Below are positions 44,981 to 57,034 of a stretch of DNA of 64,000 bases, in pieces. The notes beneath the pieces were generated by a model. That model saw only the letters and a list, made by a program, of their open reading frames with translations, did no database searches and had not been told where the DNA came from. This stretch comes from Spinacia oleracea (Eukaryota; Streptophyta; Magnoliopsida; Caryophyllales; Amaranthaceae), in assembly GCF_020520425.1 (NCBI RefSeq), contig NC_079490.1:7068001-7132000 (forward strand), in the 5' to 3' direction. The position numbers and the translations under genes were made by a program. Numbering within the stretch: position 1 is the stretch's first letter; each line of letters starts with the position of its first letter.

Positions 44981-47900
44981 GTGGGGGGGGGGGGGGAGGC
45001 AATTTCCTATTAATACTCATGAGTAGACACTTCTTTGTGGGTAATAGGAGTTAGAATGGTTCCTGCAAACTGCCAAATAGATAGGAAGAGAACTAATTGT
45101 TAGGATATACGTACTATGTGTTGAGAGAAGCACAAATCAAGGAGGCATATGGTGGAACTTGTGCTTGCATTTAGTCTAAGTTAAGGGATGTATTTTTCAT
45201 GCATTTATGCTTGGAAAGCAAACCCAGTGGGGCCGCTAGGTACCCAGAGGGAAGATCAGAAGCAAACAATGTTTTGTTCGCAAAATCCATCGAGCCCGCT
45301 GGGCGCTGGGTGCCTGCTGGTTTCTCCGTCCAGCTTTTCCTCTCCGTAGTTTGGGTTAGCTATGTGGCTTATTGTGGCGCGTTGGATGAGCTCTTTAGCT
45401 AGATCATATATATACTTATTGTACTCCATTTTCATGGTCAATTCACATAATCAAACACTTAGAACTAGGGTTCTTGAGAGAGTTTGGTTGGGGCATTGAG
45501 TTCTGAGCAATTAATGTTCTTGTAATCTTCATTCGTAATCAATACTACTCCATAATGCATAGGGTGGGTTTTTTCTCCCGGTTCTCGGGTTTCCAACGGT
45601 AACCTTGTCTCCTCTCTCATTTTAATAGCTTCACAATTCTTTCTTAAATTTGTTCTTGACTGTTAAACGTAATTGCAAATTAGATTGTCACACTAAATCA
45701 TTTCACTAACATGATAGCACAAATCATATCAGATGACACAGATGGCCTAAAAGCAAAAACAAGATAAGATAGGGGCATATGCGAGTATGATGCGGAACCA
45801 AACTATCAAGTAGAAGGCCTATTTTGCAGTATGGAGCAACCACGTGTTTTACACTTCTCGAGTCGTATCTTCAAGTCAAAATTTATTAAATAACAATTCC
45901 AGGATGCAGTATATCTTTCAGATTCCAAATAGAGTAGATTAGGCCATTACTAACCTCTCTAGGTATGGGGTACTCCTCTGATTCAAGCATACGAACAACC
46001 TGGCCCATCTTGGGTCTCTTGTCTGAGTCTGGATCAACACACCTCAACGCAGTCAGGAGAGACCGCTTTAGGGCCCTTGTTGACGGCTTTGCTTCAATAG
46101 TTGGGTCCACAACTTCCTCAGACCGCCGACTTCCCACCATCATTTTAAGCCAATCAACCAAATTCACCTGCAACCATAATAGAAAAATGATCTGAAATTT
46201 AACACCTGACACCGTTGAATAAACTTACAAACACATACTTATTTTAAGGGAGCAAGTTATCCAGGCACAACAAGAACAACAAAATTTCAGTTGGCTGCAT
46301 ACTGAGTGTTCACTGGTAGAACTAGCAGGTGGCTTTCAATATCAAAAACTGCAAGCCCACCTGTTAGCTCATAAGCACCAATCATACAAACAACCAAATC
46401 AACAAGAGGGACTACAGATTGAGGATAAATTTAACTAACGTCTTAGGTGGCATGTTTACATATTTAACTATCGTAGAAAGTTTGGCTTTGCACAATAATA
46501 ACCTATAAATGAATCATGTAACAACTAATAATTCTCAATGGCCACAAAGAAGGACAACAAACCCCCCTAACCAGACTTGGCAATAACGAAAACAGAAATA
46601 AAAACATGAAATAATGAAGAATTCCAAACAAATACTACATCCAACATCCGTTCTCTAATAGGTGTCCACTATGACTTTCACATTAGCCAACGCACAACTT
46701 TGAGTATTCCGACCATTAATATATTTAGCTGTCTGAATAACAATCACAAGTTGATAATCTGAAAATACACATTAAGAGAAATCCAATACCAAGTAACATT
46801 TTACAAAAAGAAACTATAAAAAAATGTTCTATATATTACTCCCTCCGTCCCAAAATGTTCTTTACGTTTGGCATTTTGCACGAGATTTAACAACTAATTA
46901 ATGTGCATTGAGATTCTCTATTTTTTTATTTAAACAAGGCAAATTACATTTATTTTTAATGTTTTAACTTTTATCAAAAATCTGACATTGGAAAAATGGA
47001 AAAGATTTAATGCCTCAATAGAAAAGTGTGAGAAATTAAATACCCCAATGAATTTAATTGGTTAAAATAATCCTTGACACAAATTTTGATAGAATATTAA
47101 AGCATTTATGTGAATATAAAAGGAAATATAAAGAACATTTTGGGATACCCAAAATGGAATACGTAAAGAACATTGGGACGGTAGGAGTAGTATCAAATAT
47201 GGTCAAAGTACGGTATGTGAATTGTGCAAAAGTCACTATTAGATAGCAGATGGAGCATTGGCTAGTTTGTCAAACAAAAGTTCAAGCAGCAAATGCAACA
47301 TAAACTATTTTAAAAACACGGTATTACACACCTCTTGTGGTGGACGCCCATAGTCCACAGGATCCCTTCCAGTAATTGACTCCAGCAGCAAGACCCCAAA
47401 ACTGTAGACATCACTCTTCTCGTTCAAAAGGCCAGTGTTTGCATACTCAGGTGCCACATATCTGAAATTGAAGGTTGGAGATTAGCGTAACTGTCAAGAA
47501 ACTTTCTAACAAGTCAAAATGTAGGGCATATGATCAAAGTCGACAATGTACTTGCAACGTACCCAAAGGTTCCCATGACTCGAGTTGTTACATGACTCTT
47601 CCCAGCACCAAGAAGTTTAGCAAGGCCAAAATCAGAGACTTTTGCATTGAAATCTAAATCAATCAAAATATTGCTCGACTTGATATCTCGATGTACAACC
47701 TTTGGCTCAATTGCCTCATGTAAGTAGGCAAGACTGCAGAAAACAATTCATAATTCAGTAATCTGAAGTTCAAAGCACAAATGGGCCCACATGTAAGTAG
47801 GCAAATGACAGTTCTATTAATCCTTACGGATAATTTGATATTAATCTCCAGTTAATGAGTATAAAGAATCACAAAAGCAAGTCAATAACCCAATGACACC

Positions 47901-50280
47901 ACTCCTCTCGCCTTCCCCCCTCCTCCAATACTTTCCCCAATGTCCTTCCTCCTCCAAACATCTTTCAGGTATCTGCTCTCCCTTCCAGTCTCAATCTCAA
48001 GTCTAATCCACTTTCATGTCTGCTTCTATGATGAAATTTTTATGTCAAAAGGCGGGGAGTGTTAATCTACCAAATGTCACTAGATATGTTTAACAAGAAT
48101 CTCGAGACCAACCATGAACCTCGAGCCCGGGGTAATCTATAATGAGGAATATTGATACATATGTCAGAGTATAAAAGAAAATGAAAATCTACAGAAAAAA
48201 TCTACCCCATGATTTGGAAACTTGATAAAATTGATATACGGAGTACTTCTTAATCAGAATACAATAGCTTTGTTTTAGGTTTTGAAAATTTTGAAACTAA
48301 AACTAAAATCAGTTTCCAGTTTTTTAAAAACTAAAAATGAAAAATGAAAAAATCAAAAATGATACGGATCAAGCCCTGGGTAATCTATAATAAGGAATTT
48401 TGATACATATGTCAGAGTATAAAAGAAAATCTACAGGAAAAATCTACCCTGTGATTTGGAAACTTATCGAGTCTTAGTACAATTTTATCATCAAAAAATC
48501 CGAGAGAAAAAAAAACATAATTTTGCAAAATGACATAAGTAGGTAGGCTCACAAGTGAAATAAGGTGCAGCACAATTGCAAATGATAGTTAGGTAGAGGA
48601 AAGGGAAAAGAGAAGCCACTAGTGGATTGGCAGTGACCATTGAACCCTGAAGTCCAAACCCATTGGCAGATGGCGAGAAGTTGGAAGAAGGGGGAGGACC
48701 ATTAGGGGGGGAGGGAAGTACCACATCACACCCTGTAACTAGATAGGGGGAGGGAGGGGGAGGAAGTACCACATCACACCCCGTAACTAGATGGTGGTTT
48801 TATGCCTTTTGTAACATCAACCTATTGCCACACCTATTCATCTCAGCTCTGCCAGAAAAAACTCTTAACAGTGGCAACCTCCTGTAGTGGCAACAACCAG
48901 CCTTAATACAAGTGAAAATATGCTAAAAATTGTGCGGTCAAGTAGCAACTACACAGTGGTAAAATTTAGTGATACTCGAAGTTCTTTCCCTAAAGATAAC
49001 TTATCTCCAACTTCCAAGAGTTCCAACCATTGAAGATTATGAACACCTGACCAATTCTTATTTTCAATCATCAAGTTAGGTCATTGCAGCGTGAAGGATA
49101 TGTGAAGCAACAAAGCTGTATATAATATTGCAAACATTGAATCAACTTACGCTTTCGCTGTGCCAAGCAAAACTTTCATCCGAGCTTCCCAAGTAAGATA
49201 TCCATGTTGACGCATGGCACCATGAAGCCATTGCTCTAAGTTGCCATTATTAACATACTCATACACCAACATCCTGAAACTCATAGGATGATGAAGTAAG
49301 ATATTTGTGGCCTACTAAGAGATTTTTTGGAAAGATACAAATCAGTTATAGTATTGCTGGATCAAAACCATGTTCAACATTTATACCAATTGCAAAGAGG
49401 TACCTGTGAGTTCCTTCAACACAATAACCCAACAGTCTGACCAAATTCTTATGACGAACATGACCAATGGCTTCCACTTCAACTCTAAATTCCTTCTCAG
49501 CTTGACCTCTATACAAAAAATAAAGTGTGAGCAGCTTGAATCAGAAAACTCTTCATACACATGAAGAAAAGCATGACCAAATGAACTTGAGAAAGCACAA
49601 TAAGATCACTTCCAGACTCACACGTTATTAAGAATCCTCTTTATAGCTACAGGGGTACCATTGACCAAGCTTCCTTTGTACACTATTCCATATCCACCTT
49701 CGCCAATGACATTTTCCTTTGAAAATCTATTTGTTGCAACCTCGAGATCTCTTAACGTGAACCAGTGGCCCCAACCCAAATGTGAAAATTCAGGTAGACC
49801 ACAAAGTGGAGAAGGAGCTGTAATTGGATGAGAAGATGACGGTTTATACATAAGATATGTCCCAGAACCTCCTTCTTCCCCTGATACGGAACCACCCGCT
49901 TCCAAACGATGAAATGAACCCGACTGGCTGCTAGCATCTCCATTTCTCATTTTCCCAGAATCTCCATGGACAACTGCCTTATCGGAATCCCTATCGCTAA
50001 ATTTGTCCTTAAGCGTCATAAAGTTCCCTTCTTTAGGAGCATACCCATTCGTGGATATGTGCTCCACACGAATTTCTTTAATTTCTTTGGAAACTGAGGG
50101 GATTTGAGTGACGGGTATATTTCCTTTAGCTCTCCTAGGTTTCTTACACCATGCCGTAAGGCATCGAATTACCAAGGCAAGTATGACAAGGATGAACAGT
50201 CCAACAAAAATCCCAATTAGTTCCCAAACCTTTAAGCCAAAGATAACTTTCTTGGTTAACTGAGTATTAAGGTCAGCCAT
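43094..50280 (-). CDS. Receptor-like protein kinase, At2g42960/At5g18500 type
   Basis: Single-pass membrane Ser/Thr kinase with a very short extracellular N-terminus. Coding exons: 49622-50280 (ATG 50280), 49404-49508, 49151-49273, 47563-47733, 47332-47461, 45955-46167, 43094-43225 (TGA at 43094-43096). Phases are consistent and the product is 510 residues, the usual family length. One hydrophobic segment spans about 21-44 ([19 protein letters not shown]). The kinase domain has the glycine loop [12 protein letters not shown] (192-203), lysine VAIK (Lys214), HRDIKSSN (310-317, RD type), DFG (330-332), GTFGYVAPE, and a Ser/Asp-rich C-terminus ([10 protein letters not shown]). The sequence [20 protein letters not shown] is typical of the family. 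All catalytic residues are present. The last intron (43,226-45,954) is 2.7 kb and holds insertions. Ligand and substrate are unknown. Confidence 0.96.
44940..45000 (+). repeat. (TG)n microsatellite followed by a poly(G) run
   Basis: In the last intron of the kinase gene, about 11 TG repeats run directly into GGTGG and an uninterrupted run of about 14 G. Such tracts are length-variable and assembly-sensitive. Confidence 0.9.
45098..45600. repeat. LTR-like insertion in the last kinase intron (tentative)
   Basis: The sequence starts TGTTAGGATATACGTAC and later contains a TATATATACTT box, AACTAGGGTTCTTGAGAGAG and TTCTCGGGTTTCCAACGGTA. That layout resembles the promoter, leader and end of a small plant LTR. 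No second LTR, primer site or target duplication was identified. Confidence 0.3.
46839..47187. mobile_element. Stowaway MITE in a kinase intron
   Basis: 349 bp flanked by TA, beginning CTCCCTCCGTCCCAAAATGT and ending (complement) CTCCTACCGTCCCAATGTTC, with TTTACGT following on both sides. It is non-coding and sits in the intron between 46,168 and 47,331. Confidence 0.9.
47734..49150 (-). other. Long kinase intron with an internal tandem duplication
   Basis: A 1.4-kb intron. The stretch GTAATCTATAATGAGGAATAT to about 48,215 recurs at 48,379-48,470 (GTAATCTATAATAAGGAATT, ATACATATGTCAGAGTATAA). A second short duplication, AGGAAGTACCACATCACACC, occurs at about 48,712 and 48,760. No embedded gene is supported; a 93-codon open frame on the minus strand is a low-complexity by-product. 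Confidence 0.5.
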
Positions 50281-51190
50281 TTCCCAGAAGCCAGAATACC
50301 TAATAACAATTCAAGAGTACAGAAAAGCAAATGCAAACATTCAGTCTAACAGCAACCAACAAAATATCACTTATCAAGTGCAACAAATAAGTAATTCCAA
50401 TCGTCGAAAATGTAGTTAATGCTTATACTTAGCCCTCTGGACTTTGATTGGTAAAACCCTAATATAAATCAACCAGGATATAGTGACACACTCTTTTCCT
50501 GCTTCACATGCTAAATTGCTAAGTAAACTATATAAAACTACACAAACTATAAATTGCAACCCAAATGCAGGACAAAACAAACCCAGAAATTCGTTGACAT
50601 CAGCACTGGAATTACCATTATACACAAACTCAAAAACTAAAAACAGAAACACTAAATTAGCTTCAATAAAGAGTTCAAATTGCTTAATTACCTGAAATTG
50701 AAATGTGAAATTAAGATCCCAGAACCCAATTAATCACACCACCAAAAAACCCAACTTGGATCTCCAACAAGAAATTCTGCAAAAGCCCATGAAATGGGCA
50801 ACCATCCAAATTCAATAAACTCGAGTGAACTCCCAGAAAAATCACTAACAAGAGGGTTAAATAGTTAAACTACTGGGTATATTTTCTGGGTTTTACATAA
50901 AAATGTAAGAAACTATTGAATCTAAGCTGAAATGGAGCTTTCTCCCACCACACAAGTAGGGCAAAATTGTCGACAGTAAGAACCCTAAAATCCCAGAAAT
51001 GGCGAAAAGAAAGGTGGTATTTTTGAGTTGGGAAGAACAGGGACATGGAAAAACTCAAAAAAGATTAAAATTTGGGGCTAAAAATGATTAACAAATTAAT
51101 GGGGAAGTGAGAATATCTGAAATTTGTGTGTGGGTGTGAAGGGAGAGAGAGAGATTAAGGAGAAGTGGTGGGTGTGGAGTTATCAGTGGT
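50281..51190 (-). promoter_or_regulatory. Kinase 5' leader with a leader intron, and promoter-proximal DNA
   Basis: Reading the minus strand, GTTATTAG/GTATTCTGGC just before the ATG is a splice acceptor at 50,299/50,300. The sequence CAATTTCAG/GTAATTAAG at 50,692/50,691 is a matching donor. Together they give a leader intron of about 392 bp, common in this kinase family. The upstream leader exon would extend into 50,692-51,100. The GA-rich tract at 51,140-51,155 (CT-rich on the coding strand) may be a core-promoter or leader element. Confidence 0.5.
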
Positions 51191-51359
51191 AGGTGATGAG
51201 ACAAAAATTGGGGTCACAAACAGGAAACAGTGAAAGTGAAGCATTCAGATTGGATTTGAAGGCATTCTTTGGGTTTTTGCTTTTGCTCCTTTTGGAATGT
51301 GACTCATCATCGTCCCAATTCATTAAACAATTATATTTAACTCGTAATTGAGTACTCCA

Positions 51360-52490
51360 TAACTCACAACATAGAATTCGGCACCTTCAATAAATTACAT
51401 TTACACTGGTTAATATAATACGAAGACTCATAACATAGAATTCGGCACCTTCACAACATAGAATTCGGCACATTCAATTAACTACATTTACATCGGTTAA
51501 TAATAATACGAAGTACAAACATTTGTGTTGACTTCTCAACTATGACAGAGTTACTCACAACTAAGAGTTAAACACCTTCAATAAACTACATTTACATTGG
51601 TTAACAATAATACGAACAATTGTGTTAAACTCTTAACTTTTACGGAGTCACAACATAGAATTTGACGCCTTTAATATTACACCGGTTCATATAATACGAA
51701 CATTTGTGTTTTTTTTGGTGAAAACGAACATTTGTGTTTAACTCTTAACTCTTACGGAGTTACTCACAACATAGAATTTGACACCTTCAAAACTACATTT
51801 GAATAGTTTAATATAATGTGAGTACATGATATTCTAGTTAGATAGCCTAATATGAAGGAGAGCGAATAACAAAATGAATTTCAACACAAAAATTGCAGAA
51901 TTATGATAATGTTAGGCAATTTAAAAGGGCACCTTCGCACCATAGAATTCGACACCTTCAATAAATTATATTTACATCGGTTAATATAATACGAACACTC
52001 ACAACATAGAATTCGGCACATTCAATAAACTACATTTACATCGGTTAATATAATAGGAATATTTGTGTTTAACTCAACCATGACGGAGATACTCATAACA
52101 TAGAATTCGACATCTTCAATAAACTACATTTAAATCGGTTAACATTAATACGAACAATTGTGTTAAAATCTTAACTCTTATGTAGTAACTCAAAACATAA
52201 AATTCGGCACCTTTAATAAACTTCATTTACATCGGTCCATATGATACGAACATGTGTTTTTTTTATGAAAACGAACATTTGCTTTTAACTCTTATCTTTT
52301 ACGAAGTTACTCACAACGTAGAATTTGGCACCTTCAAAACTACAATTACATAGTTTAATATAATGCGAGTACATGAAATTCTAGCTAGATAACCTGATAT
52401 GAAAAAGAGCGAAAAACAAGATAAATTTCAACACAAAATTAGCATAATTATGATAATGTTAGGTACGGAGTAATTTAAAAGGGATTAAAA
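51360..52490. repeat. Higher-order tandem repeat upstream of the kinase
   Basis: Two about 547-bp units in direct order; for example, AGTACATGATATTCTAG at 51,821 recurs as AGTACATGAAATTCTAG at 52,368, and GATAATGTTAGG recurs near each unit end. Each unit contains several diverged subunits of the pattern CACAACATAGAATTCGGCAC ... TTACATCGGTTAATATAATA. The repeat has no coding content. Confidence 0.88.
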
Positions 52491-52550
52491 GAATGAATTG
52501 TGCCTAACAATTAGCTCGTCTACGATTATATTTTATGTGCGTACACGAGC

Positions 52551-52776
52551 TATTGAGAAGAAAAGTAAAAATAATCGGAAAGAAAAACAAGGATAAGTGA
52601 TAAGACGATCTATAACTTTACAAGTTGTTATTGCGAACATCAACAAAACCACATTAATACGTCTATTGAGAAGAAAAGTAAAAATAATTGGATAGAAAAA
52701 CAAGGGAGAAGTGATAAGATAATCTAGTACGTTTGCAAACAATAACAACAACACATTAGTATATTTACCGGTATTT
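52551..52776. repeat. 113-bp tandem duplication
   Basis: TATTGAGAAGAAAAGTAAAA starts at 52,551 and again at 52,664. The copies continue through GAAAAACAAGG and GTGATAAGA, diverging slightly. Confidence 0.88.
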
Positions 52777-54281
52777 TTTTCCCGCTAGCATTGTCCACTT
52801 AAATTAGTTTATCGATTCTTTTATCTCCAAAGTTGTTCACTTGTATTAATCTACCAATGTTTTTTCTCCAAAGACGTTCACTTATATTAATTTACCGTTA
52901 TTTTTATAAATACTTCACGTAGAGTATAAGTTTTGTTAAACGGACATGAATTGACCAAATCTATATTTTTTTTATGCAAATTGACCAAATCTATTAACAA
53001 CACATTTTCCCCCCACATAGGGAAAAAAACGTACAGGCATGAACTACTTCTCGTGGCTTTACAGAATTACAGTGGCAACAAAAATGTAAAAGAGTTCGTA
53101 TGTGGCATTGTCGGTCAAATGTCATGTAAATCAAACTTTAATGATGATAATGATGGTTTAGTGCTCCATTAGTCCAACTTATAATTAATTCAAATTAGCA
53201 AAATAACGGGAGGAGCGATGGATTTATACATGGTACCTCCGGTGGTACGTACTTAATAAATCGAGGTAATTTGCCTTTCAAATTAGCAAATGAGTAAAAA
53301 ATATTAGTTTTGTAAGATACAACTATATGCGTTATAAAAATTGACGGAAATAAAAGGCAAAAATTGAATCTAAAAAACCTCTCATTACTAATTAAGACTC
53401 AAATTCTAATCTATCGGATAATATGATAAAATGTACGATTTTTTTTAGGGGATAATAAAAGGTACAACTCAATTACTTCAAGAGTTAAAAGTAAATAATT
53501 GTTTGGACTAATTAATAAAAATGATAGATTACAAATTTAACTTTATTTATCAACATAAGATTAATTTGCATTAATAAAAAAATAAAATTCACTTGACAAC
53601 TATAACTAAAACAGAATAAACTAATAGGAATGCCGAACATGTAGTATATATATTATTCGCGTGTCAACTCTTGATTTTTGCCGTGATTTTGTTTACATCG
53701 TTGTACTGAATTCATCGCGTACCAAAGTCCTTTGATAGTCATTTTCTTACCGAAGATTGAACAATAGATGTGCTTGTGACCATTGAGAAGTTCATTTAAA
53801 AATCTATGCAACTTAAACAACAAAGAAAAGAGGAAGTAATGGCATGAGTTGGTTGGAAACAACTTGTGAATTGCTCACAAGACCAACGAATACTAAAAGT
53901 GATCCAATTAGCATGTTATTGAGTCCTAACAGAGGAGCATCAATCAAAATGAGTTTTTGAAAGCAATAAGAAGTGTTCTCATTGCTAACCTAAATTGAGA
54001 ATATGTTGGAAGTTCAAGTTGAGAAAAAACCAAACAAAGAGTGAAAAAGTGAAAAGCGTGAATTGTCTCATATTGGCATAATATCATATTTCCTCCTTGT
54101 TTATATATAGAGGTACTCCGTATTGATATATTACTTGTTTGAGAAAGTGGAAGAGAGTATTGATGGAAATACATACGCGCGTCGTAGGTTAAACCAACCT
54201 ATTTATACCTAGTACGGAGTATTTAAAAATCGAAATCATAAATGATTAAATGCCACGTGTCATCCCCTCCTTTTATATATC
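52777..54281. other. AT-rich intergenic stretch, no gene seen
   Basis: Short imperfect repeats occur at 52,795-52,910 (TTCACTT.TATTAAT.TACC, twice). Nothing resembling an exon series, an RNA gene or clear transposon ends was found up to 54,281. Confidence 0.45.
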
Positions 54282-54906
54282 AACTAGTTTTTGGGCCCCG
54301 ACGATGTCCCATGCTACTACATTAATAACATTCACATTTTTTTTTTCCTGCAATGTTAACATGAAATATCCAATACCTTAGTTGTAAAGGATTTATTGTT
54401 TAAACTCAAGGTCAAGGGTTCAAACCTTAACCGTCAATGGTTCAAACCTACGGTCCTATGCAAACCATGTTTGTCATTTTTTTTATGTATATGAAGATTA
54501 CATGGAGTTAACGACTCATAAGCAAAGCGTCACGTGTCACCTAAACTTTCTTATAAACATTTTTTAATACTTCTATAGTACATATTTGTTTTCCCCCCCA
54601 ATTTTTCATGTTGTTGTTTGCTACTTACAACGCTAACACCTTTTCCACTTCATCTTCCTCATTCAACACCAATTCATCATTTAATTCATATGTTTATCCA
54701 ATATCTTCCACTTTATATCCCTCTTCAACACTACCCAATTTATATATTCTCCTAACCATCAAATTCCACCTCTACTTGACTAATTAATTGAGTTAATTCA
54801 CATGTTATCACTAAATTCACAATCTCTCAACAAAAAATAAAACTTCCAATAACCGCTAAATAACCACTCTATAAACGCACGTCCTTTAAACCGGCTCGGG
54901 TGCTAG
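54282..54906. mobile_element. Helitron-like segment bounded by two CTAGT ends
   Basis: On the right, CGTCCTTTAAACCGGCTCGG then GTGCTAGT ends in CTAG at 54,903-54,906, resembling a Helitron 3' terminus. On the left, the complement reads GTCGGGGCCCAAAAACTAGT, also terminus-like but in the opposite orientation. The two may be ends of separate elements. Between them is AT-rich non-coding DNA. Confidence 0.35.
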
Positions 54907-55636
54907 TTAATGGAAAAGACTACATATATACGACCTTGATTAGTGATTGACTAGCATTAGTGGATAGGATCAATTGAACATATATAGGAAGTCCAAGTGG
55001 CATAAAATACCAGCTCAGTCAGAAAGTATCATGTTGGCAGTAGTAGGCTTAGCTGGACATGATGTGGCAATAGTAGTACCTTTTAGACTTTAGTAAATGT
55101 GTGGACTATTATTCTTGTCCAAAATAGGAGTGGCATTTGGAAAAGTTACAAGTCCATTCATGGCAAATTGGCAACTCGATACTCCATCATATCCCCAAAA
55201 CATCTACCACGTAAGTTATGGATTTGTGATTTTGTGGTCTATGTCAATCCACAAAAGTATATTCTTGCTACTCCGTAGCTAGTACGGAGTAGCATCATGT
55301 ACTTAACCTTCTAAACAAGCATGTATTATACAGTGTCGGATCTATAAATTGTACGGAGTACTAAGTGGGGTTACAATTACGAAATTAATGAAAAATTAAA
55401 TATTTTTTAATACCAATTAATCAAAAATTAACTAAAATTATGCAAATTTTTTCGGCCAAGTGGGGTCACTATTGGATCCGCCAATGTATCATACACACTC
55501 AAGTACGTGCATTAAGAGTACCTCTCATGATGGAGGTATCCTAGTTGTTAGATAATGCCTTGAATCGGTCAAGCCCCTTACTGCAACGCCCCAGCACGGG
55601 GATCTCGCTGCCCGGTCAGCGAGTCGGGGTCCAGGG
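54907..55636. other. Intergenic stretch with two small hairpins
   Basis: At 55,269-55,293 GCTACTCCGTA and TACGGAGTAGC form an 11-bp stem with a short loop. At about 55,605-55,625 CTCGCTG / CAGCGAG form a 7-bp stem in a GC-rich block (CAACGCCCCAGCACGGGGAT) immediately before the copia LTR. No gene is seen. Confidence 0.5.
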
Positions 55637-57018
55637 TGAAGGAAATAATGCCCTTGGTCCAAGTATGCATTCTATGTTAAGTCTAATAAATGCGGTTCAG
55701 TATTAATTAACAAGTTAATAATTCAGTGAGATCAAGTGAGCTGAATGCCTAGCTAGAGGCCGCTTCAGTTCAAGTGGAATTAATGATACTAATCCACAGC
55801 TTACTCTTGACTGAACCCGTAGGGTCACACAAATAGTACGTAAACGGATCAAGTATTTAATGGCATTAAATACTCCATCTATGAATATTCGGAACCGACG
55901 GATCTTGGTTTCAGTGGGAGCTAAGATCGTCACAGGCAAGAAATGAATACTCCGGAAACGATGATATTGCCGGAAACGGAAATATGGATCGTATCGGAAA
56001 TATGAATATTATCCAAGTCGTAGATGTTGCCGGAAACGGAAACATGGTACGTATCGGAAAATATTATTGGAAATGGAAATATTACCATAATCGGAAATAT
56101 TGCCGGAAACGGAAATATTGTCAGAATCGGAAATATTGCCGGAATCGGAAAATAATTCCGGAAACGGAAATATTAAATATTTGTTCGAAACGGAAATTAA
56201 TTCCGGAATCGGAAATATTAAATATTGTTCGTATCGGAAATAGATTCCGGAAATGGAAATTTAATCGGAAGCGTATCGTACGAATTAGCATCGGACGAGG
56301 CTTGCCGGACGAAGGCCCAGCACGAAGCCGGGGCCATCGCCCAGCAAGCATGCGCGCCACAAGCCCAGCCAAGGCAGCGCCCAGGCCTACCGCAAGGCAG
56401 GCCCAGCGCGCGCCAAGGGCCACGGCTGCGTGGGCCGTGCTGCGCGGGCTGCTGCTCGCACGCGCATGGCAGCCCTTGTGGCTGCCGTGTGTGTGTGAGT
56501 TTGTGCTCATGCGTGATTCCTGAATCTACAAGAATCAGTGTATGATTAAATTTCTATTCCTAATTGGATAAATTAATTAAATAGAATTCATGTAGGATTC
56601 TAATTCCAATTAATTCGCATCCTACTAGGATTACGATTCCTTTTCCATAACTCTATAAATAAAGGCCTAGGGGTCATAATTTATAAACAAGTTTCAAAGT
56701 ATTCAAAAGTGAGTTTTTGAGAGAAAATTAAAACACATCTTGCTCATAAAGTGCCGAAATTTTCTAGTACCTTAAGGGCGATTCTAGTTGGTCAATCTTA
56801 AGGCGGATCCGGACGTGCTGTGGACTATCTACGGAGGGACGACATTTGGAGTCCTAAAAGACTTGTTCTTGTTCGGTTCGGGCGCAGCTAGGGAGGGCAC
56901 GCAACAAAGAGTATGCATCTAAATTATGCTATATGATTATGTGTAAATAATATGTTGTCCTGGGTTAATGGTTGTTTCCGCATGATCTATGTAATGTCAT
57001 ATGTATCATAACCTAACA
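55637..57018 (+). repeat. 5' LTR of a large copia element
   Basis: 1,382 bp from TGAAGGAAATAATGCCCTTG to CATAACCTAACA, directly followed by the primer-binding site. Inside, 55,935-56,290 is a diverged minisatellite of CCGGAAACGGAAATATT-like units. A GC-rich block lies at 56,290-56,500. A TATA-like CTATAAATAAAGG at about 56,652 fits the LTR promoter. The element reads left to right. Confidence 0.85.
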
Positions 57019-57034
57019 GTGGTATCAGAGCCCC
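57019..57034 (+). other. Primer-binding site (initiator tRNA-Met type)
   Basis: GTGGTATCAGAGCCCC immediately after the LTR end. TGGTATCAGAGC is the usual complement of the 3' end of plant initiator tRNA-Met used by copia elements to prime reverse transcription. Confidence 0.88.

Noticed and set aside
48491-48772. 93-codon Pro/Ser-rich minus frame in a kinase intron
   Set aside because: It is within an intron with clear flanking exons and covers a small internal duplication; no domain.
51360-52490. CRISPR-like array
   Set aside because: The repeats are long and diverged, without uniform spacers, and the genome is a plant's.
56225-56545. Open frames on both strands in the copia LTR
   Set aside because: GC-rich part of an LTR, open on both strands; not a gene.
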